Shown: positions 29,864 to 42,576, numbered from the stretch's first letter. The stretch: 64,000 nucleotides of DNA from Haematococcus lacustris (GCA_030144725.1 JASKMD010000015.1:6637810-6701809), one strand, 5' to 3'. A program made the numbers and translations. The notes: generated from the sequence alone by a model not told the origin.

Positions 29864-31005
29864 CCATGCACCTGACCTTTTCGCAGCATTGGTACGACCC
29901 CTTGCTGCCTGGACCCTCCCAACCAGATCCTTATTAAACCCTCAACTTATGATCATTACTTAACATAACTTAAACCCACCATTGACAATCTACATGTCAC
30001 TCTCATGTCACTCTCATGTCTCTCTCATGTCTCCCCATGTCACTCTCATGTCTCTCCGTCCTCCTGTCGGCCATGCAGCCGTCCTCCTGTCGTTGTAATG
30101 CTCTCAAGTAGATCACCACGCGCTTTAGGTAGTTGCAAATTGCCCGTCGGCTGCCAGCTGTGTGCTCCTCAGCCTCCCAGCAATCAGTTGCGAGCCGCAG
30201 ACTCATTTTCAAATGAGCGCCAGCTGTCACGAGGGAAGGTGTGCAAGCACCCGTGCTAATGCCGTCCCTGTACCTACCGTGCTAGTTCTACTGATACTAT
30301 TCCTACCCCGTCAGCCTGCCAAGACCTGCTCAGCTGCTGTTGCCTCTTCTACTGGGAATCACGCTGCCATGTGCAGCGGCATGCCATATGAGCTCACAAG
30401 CCCACAGGGCAGGCAAGCACTCCGCCTTCACCTGTCACGGCCCTGCTTGCGCAGTGCAGAGCATCTTGCGAGGCCTGGGGGTGGCCTAGGAGCAGCTAGT
30501 GCGGCTGCCAGTGTCCCCCACAATTCCGACACTGCCTTGCAGCCCTGATTAGGGTGGCCAGGTCAGAAGCTAGGATGGAGGTGCGGCCGCCAGCGTCCCC
30601 ACCAGCTTCATCAATTTGCCACCGAGCCGCAGTGGCTACTCGGCGGCGGTTGCAGCAGTTCTCACCTGCTGCGGCTTATTGCCCTGGCAGCCTTGCGTGG
30701 AGCTGCAGGGCACTGTGCCTATCTCGTGTTGTGTGCCAGCGTGGATGTGTGTAATGCAGGCTGCTAGGCCGCTGACCCTCCCCTGACCCACCCACCCCTG
30801 ACCCATGACCCTACCCTTGCCTTTCTGCTCTGACCCTACCCCTGCTCCTGTGCCCTGCCCTACCCTCCGTCTGTAGTGCCCATGGCCTCCCAACCTCCCA
30901 ATGAATATGGCGGGGCAGCATGCATCCCTGCTTGTGTTCACCACTGCACCAACAGTGTGCCAGCTGCACCTCCCCCTCCTCTACAAACCACCCTGGTGGC
31001 TGTTC
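29864..31005. other. No supported gene; ATGTC(A)CTCTC short repeats at 29995-30055
   Basis: Only small unrelated frames. This is the downstream flank of the surface-protein gene that ends at 31006. Confidence 0.4.
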
Positions 31006-31907
31006 TCAGGCTAATGCCAGCCCCTGGTCTTGCACCCAGGCCCTTGGCACTACATCGCTGGGGGGCAGGTTGAGGGCAGTGGGGGTTGGGCCATGACCCA
31101 GGGCGGTGGCTGGCAGCAGGGTAACATACAGGCCGTCCGGCACAAAGGAGGGTGAGGTGACAGGCGGCACCGCTGGCTGCGGGGCTGGGCTGGGGCTGTG
31201 TGCAAGAGTGGAAGGGCCTTGACCTGAGAAGGGGGAAGGGCTGGGGCACCAGGCTGCGGCGAGGCATGTGTGCCTGAAGGGGTCGGAGGTGTCGAGGGAG
31301 TAGATGGCTGCCGGCCCGCCGCGAAAGGGTGCTGCCGCAAGGTGCCCAGGGGGAGGTGTCTGGGTTGGGTCGCAGGTGGAGCTCGAGGTATGGCTGGCTG
31401 GGGAGGAGGGGTGGCGGCAGCCGGCAGGCGTGAGCTGCGCCTCTGGGGTGCCAGGTGGGCAAGGGGGGCTGGGCAGAAGGCCTGGGCGGTGTGCTGGGCC
31501 AGCAGGGGAGCTGGCAAAGGGTGTGCAGCTGAGCACAGGCCCTGACTTATCTCCGTCATCCCAACCTCCATTCTTAGTGAGCAATGCTGACATGATGCCA
31601 CCTGGGGCTGATGTGCGGCTGATGGCGCATTTCATCAACTCATTCTGCGGCTGAGTTGGCTCACTGCTGCTGGAAGGAACCACCTGGCTGGTCTCAAATG
31701 GAGGCCCTAGTGAGGGACAAGGGGGCTGGTCTTCCACCCTGTCTGTCTGCATTTCTTTATGGCCAAGCTGCTGTTGTTGCTGCTGCTGCTGCTCCTGAGG
31801 TTGCTGCTGTTGTGCATCATGGCAAGACTGCAGCCGCCTCTCCCGTGATGGTGGTGTCAATGGTGAAGCTACATGATGTCCCAGATGAGGTTGCCAGTCA
31901 GAGCCAT

Positions 31908-31953
<46 letters not shown>

Positions 31954-34900
31954 GCTGCTGCTGTCCCTTCGTGTCACGGTGCTGCTGGCGCTTTTGCTGA
32001 TATCAGGAAGGCCAGCTTGCAAGCTGAGGGTGAGGCAGGTAGGGTGGGCGGGTAGTGGTGGTGAGGCCGAGGTAGCAAAAGAAGGAGACTGGTTGCACTC
32101 AGCGCCAACCCACCCAGTCCCTGTACAGTCCCTGTCCCAGTCCCTGTCCCTGCAGACACTGCGCGACACCTCCAGTGGACTAAGCTGCAAGCCGAGCTGC
32201 GAGGAAAGGCGGCAAGGCTGGCCACTGGCGATGTTGTCACACTTCAGCACGCCCTCATCACAGGGGCTAGGTAGAGGCAACCGGGACAAGGCGACTGGTG
32301 CTGATGCAGGGCCCGACTCCGCCTCAAGCGCCGTTGCGGCAGCGGGGCACTTGGTCGACAAGTCGGGGCTACAATGGCGCGTAGAAGGCGCGACGACCGG
32401 CTCAAGCGCGTAGCCGTTGTACCTGACATAAAATGCAACTGCGTGTGGGGTGGTGCGCGGTTTAGTCCGTTGTGACGGGGGCAAACTCGCTACAGAATTC
32501 GCGAGTGGCTCGGCGCTTGGCGTGACTCGCGCTCGTCGACGATTGCGCATGACCAGGAAGCCAGCCACGCACAGCAAAGCGACGCAGACGAAGCCGACGA
32601 CCAGCCCAGCGATCAAGGCGGTCTCGTCCTGGGCAGGGCTTAAACTGTTGTCTGCGACCGAGCTGGGTGTCAAGCTGTGAGCGAGGTTGTTGGAGGACTC
32701 GACGCAGTCCTGAGCTTTTACCGTGACATCGGAGATAATGTTGGACAGGATGGCTTCGCATGTCTCTGACAGACTTTGGGTTGGGACGCGAGGTGCCACC
32801 ACGGTCAGTAACGACACGATGCTTACCTGTGCATTGGGCACATCACAGGCGCACGTACTTAGCGCACAGGCATGCATAACAGTGAAGCATAACTGTACGG
32901 TAGCACCTACTTACCGTTCCAACCCCGCAGGTTGACGGGAAGCGGCGTCGCAACACCGCTTGGATTGTCGAAGACAGCTCCGCAAAAGTAGTTGAGGAGA
33001 ACGCGGTAGGCAAAAGGGAAAGCTGCAATGTTGTGCGGGAGGATCCCGGCGCTGCGCACAAAGATGCATTGAACGACTGCTGTAGCACGCGTGAGCGGTG
33101 GCGCGTCTTCCGCGAGCCGCAGGTCGCCCGGACCATGGCAGGGCTCATCACCAGACTCTCCGCCACAGAGGTACTAATTGCAGTCAGTGATGCCGCGCTA
33201 CAGTCGCTGAACGCGGAGAATTCGTCAAAAGCCAAGGGCAAGGACAATCGGTAGCTGCTGACAGCGGCCTGCAGTACAGTCACATTTCCAGGTCACACCA
33301 AGCTCGGAAGTTACGTCGCAAAACCACTGGGGTACGCAGCGTGCTGCCTCAACGGCCATTTCATCTTCAGATCGGTATCAACCAGAGCCGAGGTCACGCA
33401 CCTGAACGCCAAGGACGGCTCCGTTGAAGAGGGTGGCCACGTCAGGCTGGTTCCGCACTAGGCCCTCCACTACCAAGGTGGCGACAACTCTGCTTGCATT
33501 AGAGCTGGGAGGTGCAGTGGGCACGAGGCCAGCAGATGCTGTCGGCAAGGGAGGGTTGGGCGATGCCAGTGGCAGCATAGATGGAGAAGGGGGGGGGAGG
33601 GGTGGCTGAGGGGGAGGCCCTGAATTGAGAGAATCCATCACTGCAGCTGTGGGGTGTGGTGGGGAGGGGCTGGGGAGAGGTGGTGGAGAAGATGGCACAG
33701 GGGGTATGGCTGGAGGCGGAGGGAGAATGTTGGGAGGTGGTGGAGGCCATGGCTGAGGTGAGGGTGGTAAGGGTGGCAGGGAGGGTGGGGAGGGTGGCGG
33801 TGGGGAGGGTGGTGGCAGGTCTTGTATCTGGCAGGTCGAGCTGCAGCCGTCTCCATCCAGGATGTTGGCATCGTCACACTGCTCAACGGGATCGATGATG
33901 CCATCCCCACACCTCCAGCATGCTTCGTCATCCTTGTCCACCAGACCATTGCCATCATCGTCAACGCCGTTGCCACAGATCTCTGGTGGTGCTGACTCAG
34001 CAGCTGGTGGTGCTGACTCAGCAGGGCCTCGCCCGGCCCTTTGCCTTCTTCCCCATCCCACTGCGCTTCGTGGCTCAGGACTTTGTGGATGTGAGCACCA
34101 CCCCTGACATCGCTCACCTCAGCCCAGACAGCAACAGCGACAACCTGGACCACAATGCGTGAGTGACTCTCCTGACCTGCTGCTCTGCTGCTGCCAATGT
34201 TGTTAGGTAGGTGATGGAGAGGTGCACAGCAATTTGTGCGAATAGTGCTGCAGCCGGGCAGGTGCTGGGGCGGTGTTCAGGGGTAGCGGCGCAAGGCTGG
34301 TCACACAAGGTTGCAAGGGTTGCTGCCCAGGTGGCGTGTGAGGAGGCTAGGATTAGGCTCAGGAAACCAGGCCAGGCCTGGGTAGGTGGGAGGGGCCTGT
34401 CTCGCTGACCCCCACAGCAAGCTCTATGCCGTTCAGTGGCGCCCCATGGCACCTTGGCCCCCTCCCACACCTCACTGGCAGTGGGTGATGCCGCTGGGCA
34501 GCAAGGAGGGGTGGCTGCTGCCCTGCCTGCCTCACCCTGGCCGTCAGCCCCTGCCTGCCCTGGCCTTGTGTCTCCACAGGTGGCATGGCTACTTCACCGG
34601 GCCCCAGGACTGGTCAGGCATCTACAGAGTGCTGGTGAGGGCCTGCAGGCACGTAGGCAGGTCAGCTGGATGGACAGCAGCAGGGCCCTGCACCAGCTGT
34701 GCATGCCCAGTCTGAGCAACCTGGTGTGGTGATGGCTGCTGGCACTGAGTGCGGGTTGCCTTGCATTATGCTGCTGCTGTCCTTGCTGCGGTTGACCTTG
34801 CTTCAGCTTGTGTCAAGATGCCTGATGCCTGGTACATTGCTGCTCCAAGACTGGGGCTGCGTCAGGCATCCGGGGCAGGGCAGCACGGCTCATAGTGTGG

Positions 34901-37900
34901 GGTCAGGGCCATGCAGCCCACCTCATGCTTGGGCCCCTGGCAGGCGCCTGTGGGTCACCACATGAGGCTGGCAGCACTTGACTCTTCCCTGCCAGCCTCA
35001 GCGGGGCGCTGACCAGGACTGCACACCTCCTGCCCACATGCCATGTCGCCCTAAACTCGGCCACTGCAGCCATTTGCCCCGCATTGCGCAGGGCAGTTGC
35101 TGCCATGCAGAACCAGTCTGCAGTCTGCTGTCAAACAGCGCAAGGTCCCCCTTGCTGCTGCTGCTGCTGCTGCTGCTGTGGCTGTCCTTTCCAGTGGCAC
35201 CTGCTACAGCTCACCTTGACCTTGCCCTGCCAGCCTGTGGCGCACCGCCTGCTGTCTGCCTGGCTGTCGGCAGGTGTACAAGGCCTGGAAGAACGACAGC
35301 AGCACTGGCCCTGATGGCCCAGGCCCAGGCTGCCCTGTGGCCAACGGCCCCTCCCAGGACTGCCTTGCCACTGTGCTGTGCAACCAGCACACCTTCCTGT
35401 CAGCGGAGATCTGTGGCAACGGCGTTGACGATGATGGCAATGGTCTGGTGGACAAGGATGACGAAGCATGCTGGAGGTGTGGGGATGGCATCATCGATCC
35501 CGTTGAGCAGTGTGACGATGCCAACATCCTGGATGGAGACGGCTGCAGCTCGACCTGCCAGATACAAGACCTGCCACCACCCTCCCCACCGCCACCCTCC
35601 CCACCCTCCCTGCCACCCTTACCCTCCCAGCCTAGCAACCTGCCTGCTGCTCCAGGTTTCAAACTCCTGGCGGCATCGAGATTGGCCAAAGTGATGCCCT
35701 GGCTGAATACAGGGAGCAGCTGCGCAGCTACATCAACCAGCATGGCGGGTCGCTGGTGGTGCTGACTCAGCAGGGCCTCGCCCGGCCCTTTGCCTTCTTC
35801 CCCATCCCACTGCGCTTCGTGGCTCAGGACTTTGTGGATGTGAGCACCAGGAGTTTGAAACCTGGAGCAGCAGGCAGGTTGCTAGGCTGGGAGGGTAAGG
35901 GTGGCAGGGAGGGTGGGGAGGGTGGCGGTGGGGAGGGTGGTGGCAGGTCTTGTATCTGGCAGGTCGAGCTGCAGCCGTCTCCATCCAGGATGTTGGCATC
36001 GTCACACTGCTCAACGGGATCGATGATGCCATCCCCACACCTCCAGCATGCTTCGTCATCCTTGTCCACCAGACCATTGCCATCATCGTCAACGCCGTTG
36101 CCACAGATCTCCGCTGACAGGAAGGTGTGCTGGTTGCACAGCACAGTGGCAAGGCAGTCCTGGGAGGGGCCGTTGGCCACAGGGCAGCCTGGGCCTGGGC
36201 CATCAGGGCCAGTGCTGCTGTCGTTCTTCCAGGCCTTGTACACCTGCCGACAGCCAGGCAGACAGCAGGCGGTGCGCCACAGGCTGGCAGGGCAAGGTCA
36301 AGGTGAGCTGTAGCAGGTGCCACTGGAAAGGACAGCCACAGCAGCAGCAGCAGCAGCAGCAGCAAGGGGGACCTTGCGCTGTTTGACAGCAGACTGCAGA
36401 CTGGTTCTGCATGGCAGCAACTGCCCTGCGCAATGCGGGGCAAATGGCTGCAGTGGCCGAGTTTAGGGCGACATGGCATGTGGGCAGGAGGTGTGCAGTC
36501 CTGGTCAGCGCCCCGCTGAGGCTGGCAGGGAAGAGTCAAGTGCTGCCAGCCTCATGTGGTGACCCACAGGCGCCTGCCAGGGGCCCAAGCATGAGGTGGG
36601 CTGCATGGCCCTGACCCCACACTATGAGCCGTGCTGCCCTGCCCCGGATGCCTGACGCAGCCCCAGTCTTGGAGCAGCAATGTACCAGGCATCAGGCATC
36701 TTGACACAAGCTGAAGCAAGGTCAACCGCAGCAAGGACAGCAGCAGCATAATGCAAGGCAACCCGCACTCAGTGCCAGCAGCCATCACCACACCAGGTTG
36801 CTCAGACTGGGCATGCACAGCTGGTGCAGGGCCCTGCTGCTGTCCATCCAGCTGACCTGCCTACGTGCCTGCAGGCCCTCACCAGCACTCTGTAGATGCC
36901 TGACCAGTCCTGGGGCCCGGTGAAGTAGCCATGCCACCTGTGGAGACACAAGGCCAGGGCAGGCAGGGGCTGACGGCCAGGGTGAGGCAGGCAGGGCAGC
37001 AGCCACCCCTCCTTGCTGCCCAGCGGCATCACCCACTGCCAGTGAGGTGTGGGAGGGGGCCAAGGTGCCATGGGGCGCCACTGAACGGCATAGAGCTTGC
37101 TGTGGGGGTCAGCGAGACAGGCCCCTCCCACCTACCCAGGCCTGGCCTGGTTTCCTGAGCCTAATCCTAGCCTCCTCACACGCCACCTGGGCAGCAACCC
37201 TTGCAACCTTGTGTGACCAGCCTTGCGCCGCTACCCCTGAACACCGCCCCAGCACCTGCCCGGCTGCAGCACTATTCGCACAAATTGCTGTGCACCTCTC
37301 CATCACCTACCTAACAACATTGGCAGCAGCAGAGCAGCAGGTCAGGAGAGTCACTCACGCATTGTGGTCCAGGTTGTCGCTGTTGCTGTCTGGGCTGAGG
37401 TGAGCGATGTCAGGGGTGGTGCTCACATCCACAAAGTCCTGAGCCACGAAGCGCAGTGGGATGGGGAAGAAGGCAAAGGGCCGGGCGAGGCCCTGCTGAG
37501 TCAGCACCACCAGCGACCCGCCATGCTGGTTGATGTAGCTGCGCAGCTGCTCCCTGTATTCAGCCAGGGCATCACTTTGGCCAATCTCGATGCCGCCAGG
37601 AGTTTGAAACCTGGAGCAGCAGGCAGGTTGCTAGGCTGGGAGGGTAAGGGTGGCAGGGAGGGTGGGGAGGGTGGCGGTGGGGAGGGTGGTGGCAGGTCTT
37701 GTATCTGGCAGGTCGAGCTGCAGCCGTCTCCATCCAGGATGTTGGCATCGTCACACTGCTCAACGGGATCGATGATGCCATCCCCACACCTCCAGCATGC
37801 TTCGTCATCCTTGTCCACCAGACCATTGCCATCATCGTCAACGCCGTTGCCACAGATCTCCGCTGACAGGAAGGTGTGCTGGTTGCACAGCACAGTGGCA

Positions 37901-40900
37901 AGGCAGTCCTGGGAGGGGCCGTTGGCCACAGGGCAGCCTGGGCCTGGGCCATCAGGGCCAGTGCTGCTGTCGTTCTTCCAGGCCTTGTACACCTGCCGAC
38001 AGCCAGGCAGACAGCAGGCGGTGCGCCACAGGCTGGCAGGGCAAGGTCAAGGTGAGCTGTAGCAGGTGCCACTGGAAAGGACAGCCACAGCAGCAGCAGC
38101 AGCAGCAGCAGCAAGGGGGACCTTGCGCTGTTTGACAGCAGACTGCAGACTGGTTCTGCATGGCAGCAACTGCCCTGCGCAATGCGGGGCAAATGGCTGC
38201 AGTGGCCGAGTTTAGGGCGACATGGCATGTGGGCAGGAGGTGTGCAGTCCTGGTCAGCGCCCCGCTGAGGCTGGCAGGGAAGAGTCAAGTGCTGCCAGCC
38301 TCATGTGGTGACCCACAGGCGCCTGCCAGGGGCCCAAGCATGAGGTGGGCTGCATGGCCCTGACCCCACACTATGAGCCGTGCTGCCCTGCCCCGGATGC
38401 CTGACGCAGCCCCAGTCTTGGAGCAGCAATGTACCAGGCATCAGGCATCTTGACACAAGCTGAAGCAAGGTCAACCGCAGCAAGGACAGCAGCAGCATAA
38501 TGCAAGGCAACCCGCACTCAGTGCCAGCAGCCATCACCACACCAGGTTGCTCAGACTGGGCATGCACAGCTGGTGCAGGGCCCTGCTGCTGTCCATCCAG
38601 CTGACCTGCCTACGTGCCTGCAGGCCCTCACCAGCACTCTGTAGATGCCTGACCAGTCCTGGGGCCCGGTGAAGTAGCCATGCCACCTGTGGAGACACAA
38701 GGCCAGGGCAGGCAGGGGCTGACGGCCAGGGTGAGGCAGGCAGGGCAGCAGCCACCCCTCCTTGCTGCCCAGCGGCATCACCCACTGCCAGTGAGGTGTG
38801 GGAGGGGGCCAAGGTGCCATGGGGCGCCACTGAACGGCATAGAGCTTGCTGTGGGGGTCAGCGAGACAGGCCCCTCCCACCTACCCAGGCCTGGCCTGGT
38901 TTCCTGAGCCTAATCCTAGCCTCCTCACACGCCACCTGGGCAGCAACCCTTGCAACCTTGTGTGACCAGCCTTGCGCCGCTACCCCTGAACACCGCCCCA
39001 GCACCTGCCCGGCTGCAGCACTATTCGCACAAATTGCTGTGCACCTCTCCATCACCTACCTAACAACATTGGCAGCAGCAGAGCAGCAGGTCAGGAGAGT
39101 CACTCACGCATTGTGGTCCAGGTTGTCGCTGTTGCTGTCTGGGCTGAGGTGAGCGATGTCAGGGGTGGTGCTCACATCCACAAAGTCCTGAGCCACGAAG
39201 CGCAGTGGGATGGGGAAGAAGGCAAAGGGCCGGGCGAGGCCCTGCTGAGTCAGCACCACCAGCGACCCGCCATGCTGGTTGATGTAGCTGCGCAGCTGCT
39301 CCCTGTATTCAGCCAGGGCATCACTTTGGCCAATCTCGATGCCGCCAGGAGTTTGAAACCTGGAGCAGCAGGCAGGGTGCAGCAGGTAGGGCAGCAGGCA
39401 GGCAGGGTGCATAAGGTAGGGCAGCAGGCAGGCAGGGTGCAGCAGGTAGGGCAGCAGGCAGGCAGGGTGCAGCAGGTAGGGCAGCAGGCAGGCAGGGTGC
39501 AGCAGGTAGGGCAGCAGGCAGGCAGGGTGCATAAGGTAGGGTAGCAGGCAGGCGTGATCGTCAGTCAGTAGTAGATAGTGAGCAGCAGGCAGGGTGCAGC
39601 GCTTGGTTATTGGGAGGTGCATGGCTTGTCTGCATAGCAGCAGGCAGGATGGGTAGCCAGTCACTAGGGTAAGCAAGCAGACCAACAGGCAGGGCAGTAG
39701 TCAGGCAGGGAAGGTGTACTGCAGAGACTCTTCGGGGAAGAATGGTGGGCAGGCAGCTGGGCCCACCCAGCCCACCAAGGGCAAAGGCAAGGGCAAGGGC
39801 AAGGCTGCCAAAGCCAAGCCGGCAACACAGCCAAGCAGGTGGGCAGACAGGGACTGCATTGAACATGCAGCGCATCTGAAAGAGCAAGTGGCGTCTGGTG
39901 GAGCGGTGCTGGTGGCCGAACCTGCCTGAGTTGCCAGCCAAGGGCAAGGAGTACCCTGAGCTGGGCTACAAGCGGCTGCGAGACCAGCCACCCAAGGCCC
40001 AGAAGCAGCAGCCTGCTGTGGCACAGTGATGTGCCCCCTCTGAGCCGTCATCAGCTTACAACTAGTGCATGTTTGTCATGCCAACTCTAGACAATAGCCC
40101 TGTCACAGGGGTCAGGCAATGGTGTAGGTGGTAGGCGCCCATGCCATGTGCATGGGAACATAACTTCACACAGCAAAAGACCGCCCTCACGTAGTAGTCC
40201 CTGGTGGTACCTTGTGGTCACTAGTGATCCCGCATAGTCGTCCCTAGTGAGGGAGGAGGCGGCTGTCCATGATAGTCACTGCTAAAAGGCCATCGCCCAG
40301 GTGCAGCCTTTTTCTGGAGGTGGTGTGAGGTGTTTGCGTGGTGGGCAGAACCAAGACAGGTGACAAGCCTGTCTACAAGCCTGGCCAGACGTCAGGTCAT
40401 CACTTTGGCTATGTTGCCGCCAAGGGCCAAGGGCTGGTGAGTAGTAGCAGCAGGTGGCTTAGGGAAAGCCACCTGCTGCTGCTGCTGCTACTGCTACTGC
40501 TGCTGCTGCTGCATGGCATAGCTAACGCTCCCAGGCAACGCTCTCAGGCTGATGTGCTTAGCATGGCAACCCATGGCTCTGACTAGAGCTGTTTCCAGGC
40601 TGGAAGCACCCACCCAGCACCATCGATAACTGAACAGTTCCATTGCTGCCTTCAGTGCCAGGTTCAAGCATGAGCAGCAGCAAGCAGGGGGAGTGCCATC
40701 TTGCCTGGAGCTGGGCACATAGATGAGGCGGAAGCCCGTGAAGTTGGCCGTGGCTGCTGCTGCTATCTGCGTGTTGTCCAGCGCGTATGTCACTGCTGAC
40801 GCTGACAGGCCTGCTTGGCTCAGCCAGCCCACCAGGCTGCTGTTTGCATTCCGGCCGTTCACGCCCACTGCCAGGATGTTGGTGGTGGCGGTGGTGGCCG

Positions 40901-41332
40901 ATGAGGTGAAGGCGCGGGACAGCACGTTAGGGTACAGCCGGCCACACGCCCCGGCAGCGGAGCAGTGGTTGGCGTCGTCAGCGTCATCCGTGGAGACAAA
41001 CACAAACTGCAGGCCAGGGGCAGCAGCGGCAACAGCAGTGGATGGTGGGTTATAGTGGCCATGCAGGGTGGGCCATGCGGCAGATCAGGACGGTTAAGAG
41101 TTTGTCTTGCATGCCATTAGCCCTAAGCAAGCCCTGCTGCTGTGCATGGCTGCCATGGCTGCAGTGCCATGTGGGTGTGGGGCAGCAGCAGCAGGGGCTG
41201 GGCGTAGTGTACGGGGCCTGCAGCTGCGGCACAGCGCTCACCCACCCCGCCCCTCAGCCCAGCATTGCGAGGCACTGAAGAGGCGCTCACAGCCAGCACT
41301 GCAGAAAGCGTGGCACAGGCCTGGTTGGCCAT
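31006..41332 (-). CDS. Single-pass membrane surface glycoprotein (GGSLVVLTQ region, DUF4215, Pro-rich, TM), paralogue 2
   Basis: Exons 41246-41332, 40705-41006, 39108-39359, 38786-38848, 38632-38686, 37861-37992 joined to 33402-33983, 32915-33268 and 31006-32826 give 1,215 residues in phase. The start is [19 protein letters not shown], a plausible signal peptide. Next come [30 protein letters not shown] (possible amidotransferase-like fold, inferred) and [14 protein letters not shown]. Then [20 protein letters not shown] and [14 protein letters not shown], the DUF4215/Myxococcus cysteine repeat. A Pro-rich stretch, a juxtamembrane domain, one TM helix ([20 protein letters not shown]), a basic stop-transfer RNRRRAR and a Ser/Gln/Pro-rich tail follow. 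As assembled the DUF4215 exon is split by 33984-37860, and direct readthrough there frameshifts to a stop. The intron after 40705 uses a GC donor. Likely a wall or extracellular-matrix receptor or anchor. Confidence 0.72.
31693..31730 (-). other. 38-bp coding block shared with the ends of two Fanzor-like copies
   Basis: The plus-strand sequence starting CTCAAATGGAGGCCCTAGTG is identical to 61422-61459 (38 bp) and 53321-53356 (36 bp). Here it codes for part of the cytoplasmic tail ([12 protein letters not shown]). Confidence 0.9.
31780..31965. repeat. CTG/GCT microsatellites coding for poly-Gln and poly-Ser
   Basis: A pure (GCT)n run at about 31907-31956 encodes about 17 Ser on the minus strand, and a shorter CTG/TTG run at 31780-31815 encodes poly-Gln. 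Both lie in the predicted cytoplasmic tail. Confidence 0.9.
33984..35850 (+). repeat. Inverted copy (U3) of surface-gene exons
   Basis: Plus-strand copy of the unit found on the minus strand at 35851-37600 and 37601-39349. It contains the [31 protein letters not shown] and DUF4215 exons in sense orientation on the plus strand. It starts at 33984 with a 21-bp micro-duplication (CTGGTGGTGCTGACTCAGCAG repeated). Apparently identical to the other copies. Confidence 0.9.
35851..37600 (-). repeat. Direct copy (U2) of surface-gene exons, 1,749-bp period
   Basis: Same orientation as U1 to its right with an exact 1,749-bp offset, and a near-perfect palindrome with U3 (arms about 34,000-35,660 and 35,851-37,510, spacer about 190 bp). 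The unit junction joins the Pro-rich exon to the acceptor side of the next unit's first exon, so no intact splice donor remains there. Confidence 0.92.
37601..39349 (-). repeat. Direct copy (U1) of surface-gene exons, probably the native copy
   Basis: The rightmost unit, continuous upstream with the intron that leads to the signal-peptide exons. Its exons 2-5 are the ones used in the gene model. Confidence 0.9.
39371..39560. repeat. 30-bp minisatellite, about 6 units
   Basis: Unit GCAGCAGGTAGGGCAGCAGG plus CAGGCAGGGT, with two variant units reading ATAAGGTAGG. It lies in the first large intron of surface paralogue 2. Confidence 0.93.
39740..40250 (+). pseudogene. Fanzor/TnpB-like 3' fragment, decayed (copy 1)
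   Basis: Carries the linker [19 protein letters not shown], then a damaged RuvC-III motif region ([10 protein letters not shown] after a deletion and frameshift; the intact copies read [14 protein letters not shown]), the [19 protein letters not shown] tail and a stop near 40028. About 220 bp of conserved 3' noncoding sequence ending near CCTAGTGAGGGA follows. It is inserted antisense in the intron 39360-40704 of surface paralogue 2. Confidence 0.72.
40468..40512. repeat. CTG/CTA trinucleotide microsatellite
   Basis: CTGCTGCTGCTGCTGCTACTG and similar, flanked by an inverse CAGCAG tract at 40446-40451. Intronic. Confidence 0.9.
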
Positions 41333-42576
41333 GAAACAAAGCACCACATCACAACTGCTTCTCACTGGCCCCTCACACTCTGATCTTGCCACTCCTGGCT
41401 GAACATCTGATCAGGGTGTCTTGCAGGGCCTGGAGCCAGCTGCGGCTGCGGAGGAGTTCTTGTAGGCGGCACGGTGAGGAAGGTGCAGCCTGTTGGTTCC
41501 AAGGGAGGTTGAAGGTGGTGAGGGAGCAAGTGGAGGTGGGGTATGAGGGTGCTGCTAAAAGGGGCAGGCCCAGCCAGTCAAGGCCAGCAGACAGACAGCC
41601 AAGGGAACTGCTCTGTCTCATGCCATTCACGCCCCAGCTGCCCCAGCGCTGCTGCACTACACCCCATGCGCTGCCAATGGCATGCCAGGCTGTGCCAAAT
41701 CAGCTTACTGTAGCCCTCTACTGAGGCTGACATGCTCAGGGAAAGAAGTGTCAGCTGCGGGTAGGTTGCAGTGAGTTGTGCACTGTGACTGCTAGGTACG
41801 GCTGTCAGTGAACGCAGGCAGGCAAGCCTAGAGCGATTCAGGCCCCAGGCACGGATCAGTCGGGTTGGCAGGCAGGCAGGGAGGTTGGCTGGTTGGCTGT
41901 TCAGGTCGTTGGTCAGCCTGGCCTTTCCCCTTCACAATGATGTTCTAGGTCAGTGTGCCAGTATTTGTTGAGTGCAGCTCTAGCATGCAACCACCACCAG
42001 CACCAGCAGCTGGGCAGGATCAGCTGGACTGGAGCAGCAGCCCCTGCCATCACGCCGCTGCCACTGATGCATACAAGGGCTGTGGTGCCAGTCTGAGGGC
42101 GCCACCCAGTGCTTGCTGTGCGCACTCACAACTCTGGCGCCCAGCATGGCTGCGCTGGCCCACACCCGCAGCTGCTAGGTGCTGCTGCATGTCAAGGTCA
42201 ACAAGGCCATCTGCAGTCCAGCCTGAGGTCCTGGAGCCAGCAGCGGCCTGCAGGCAGAGGGTGGCAGCTGGGTGGAAGGCCTGGGGACCGGCTGCCTCAT
42301 CTGCTAGGGACGGGCACCAACAAGGGTAGGGGTGGGACGGGCACTTGTCTAGGGCAGCACCCCCAGCGACGCGCTCTATGGTGCATCATCATACCTGATG
42401 CGAGTGCAGGCTGTTGATGAGCAGGGACAAGGCTGCGGCCAGCAAGCCTCGTATCAGTGATTCATGACACAATTGCTTCGCGGCCAGCTGCAGGTGGTGC
42501 TGTGTGCACGCCGCGATGGGGGGCGCTCAGAACACTTCGCACGCGGCAGGGGCCACGGCACGCGTCCTGTCCCGCT
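41038..42576. repeat. Left arm of a 1.5-kb inverted duplication
   Basis: Reverse complement of 62430-64000 at roughly 90-95% identity by eye (for example 42421-42530 against 62475-62585). It includes the first exon of surface paralogue 2 and its 5' flank. No separate gene is recognised within it. Confidence 0.88.

Noticed and set aside
34978..35765. Plus-strand frames with DUF4215 sequence, considered as a separate gene
   Set aside because: They are the inverted copy (U3) of exons of the minus-strand surface gene, with no signal peptide or TM exon on that strand.
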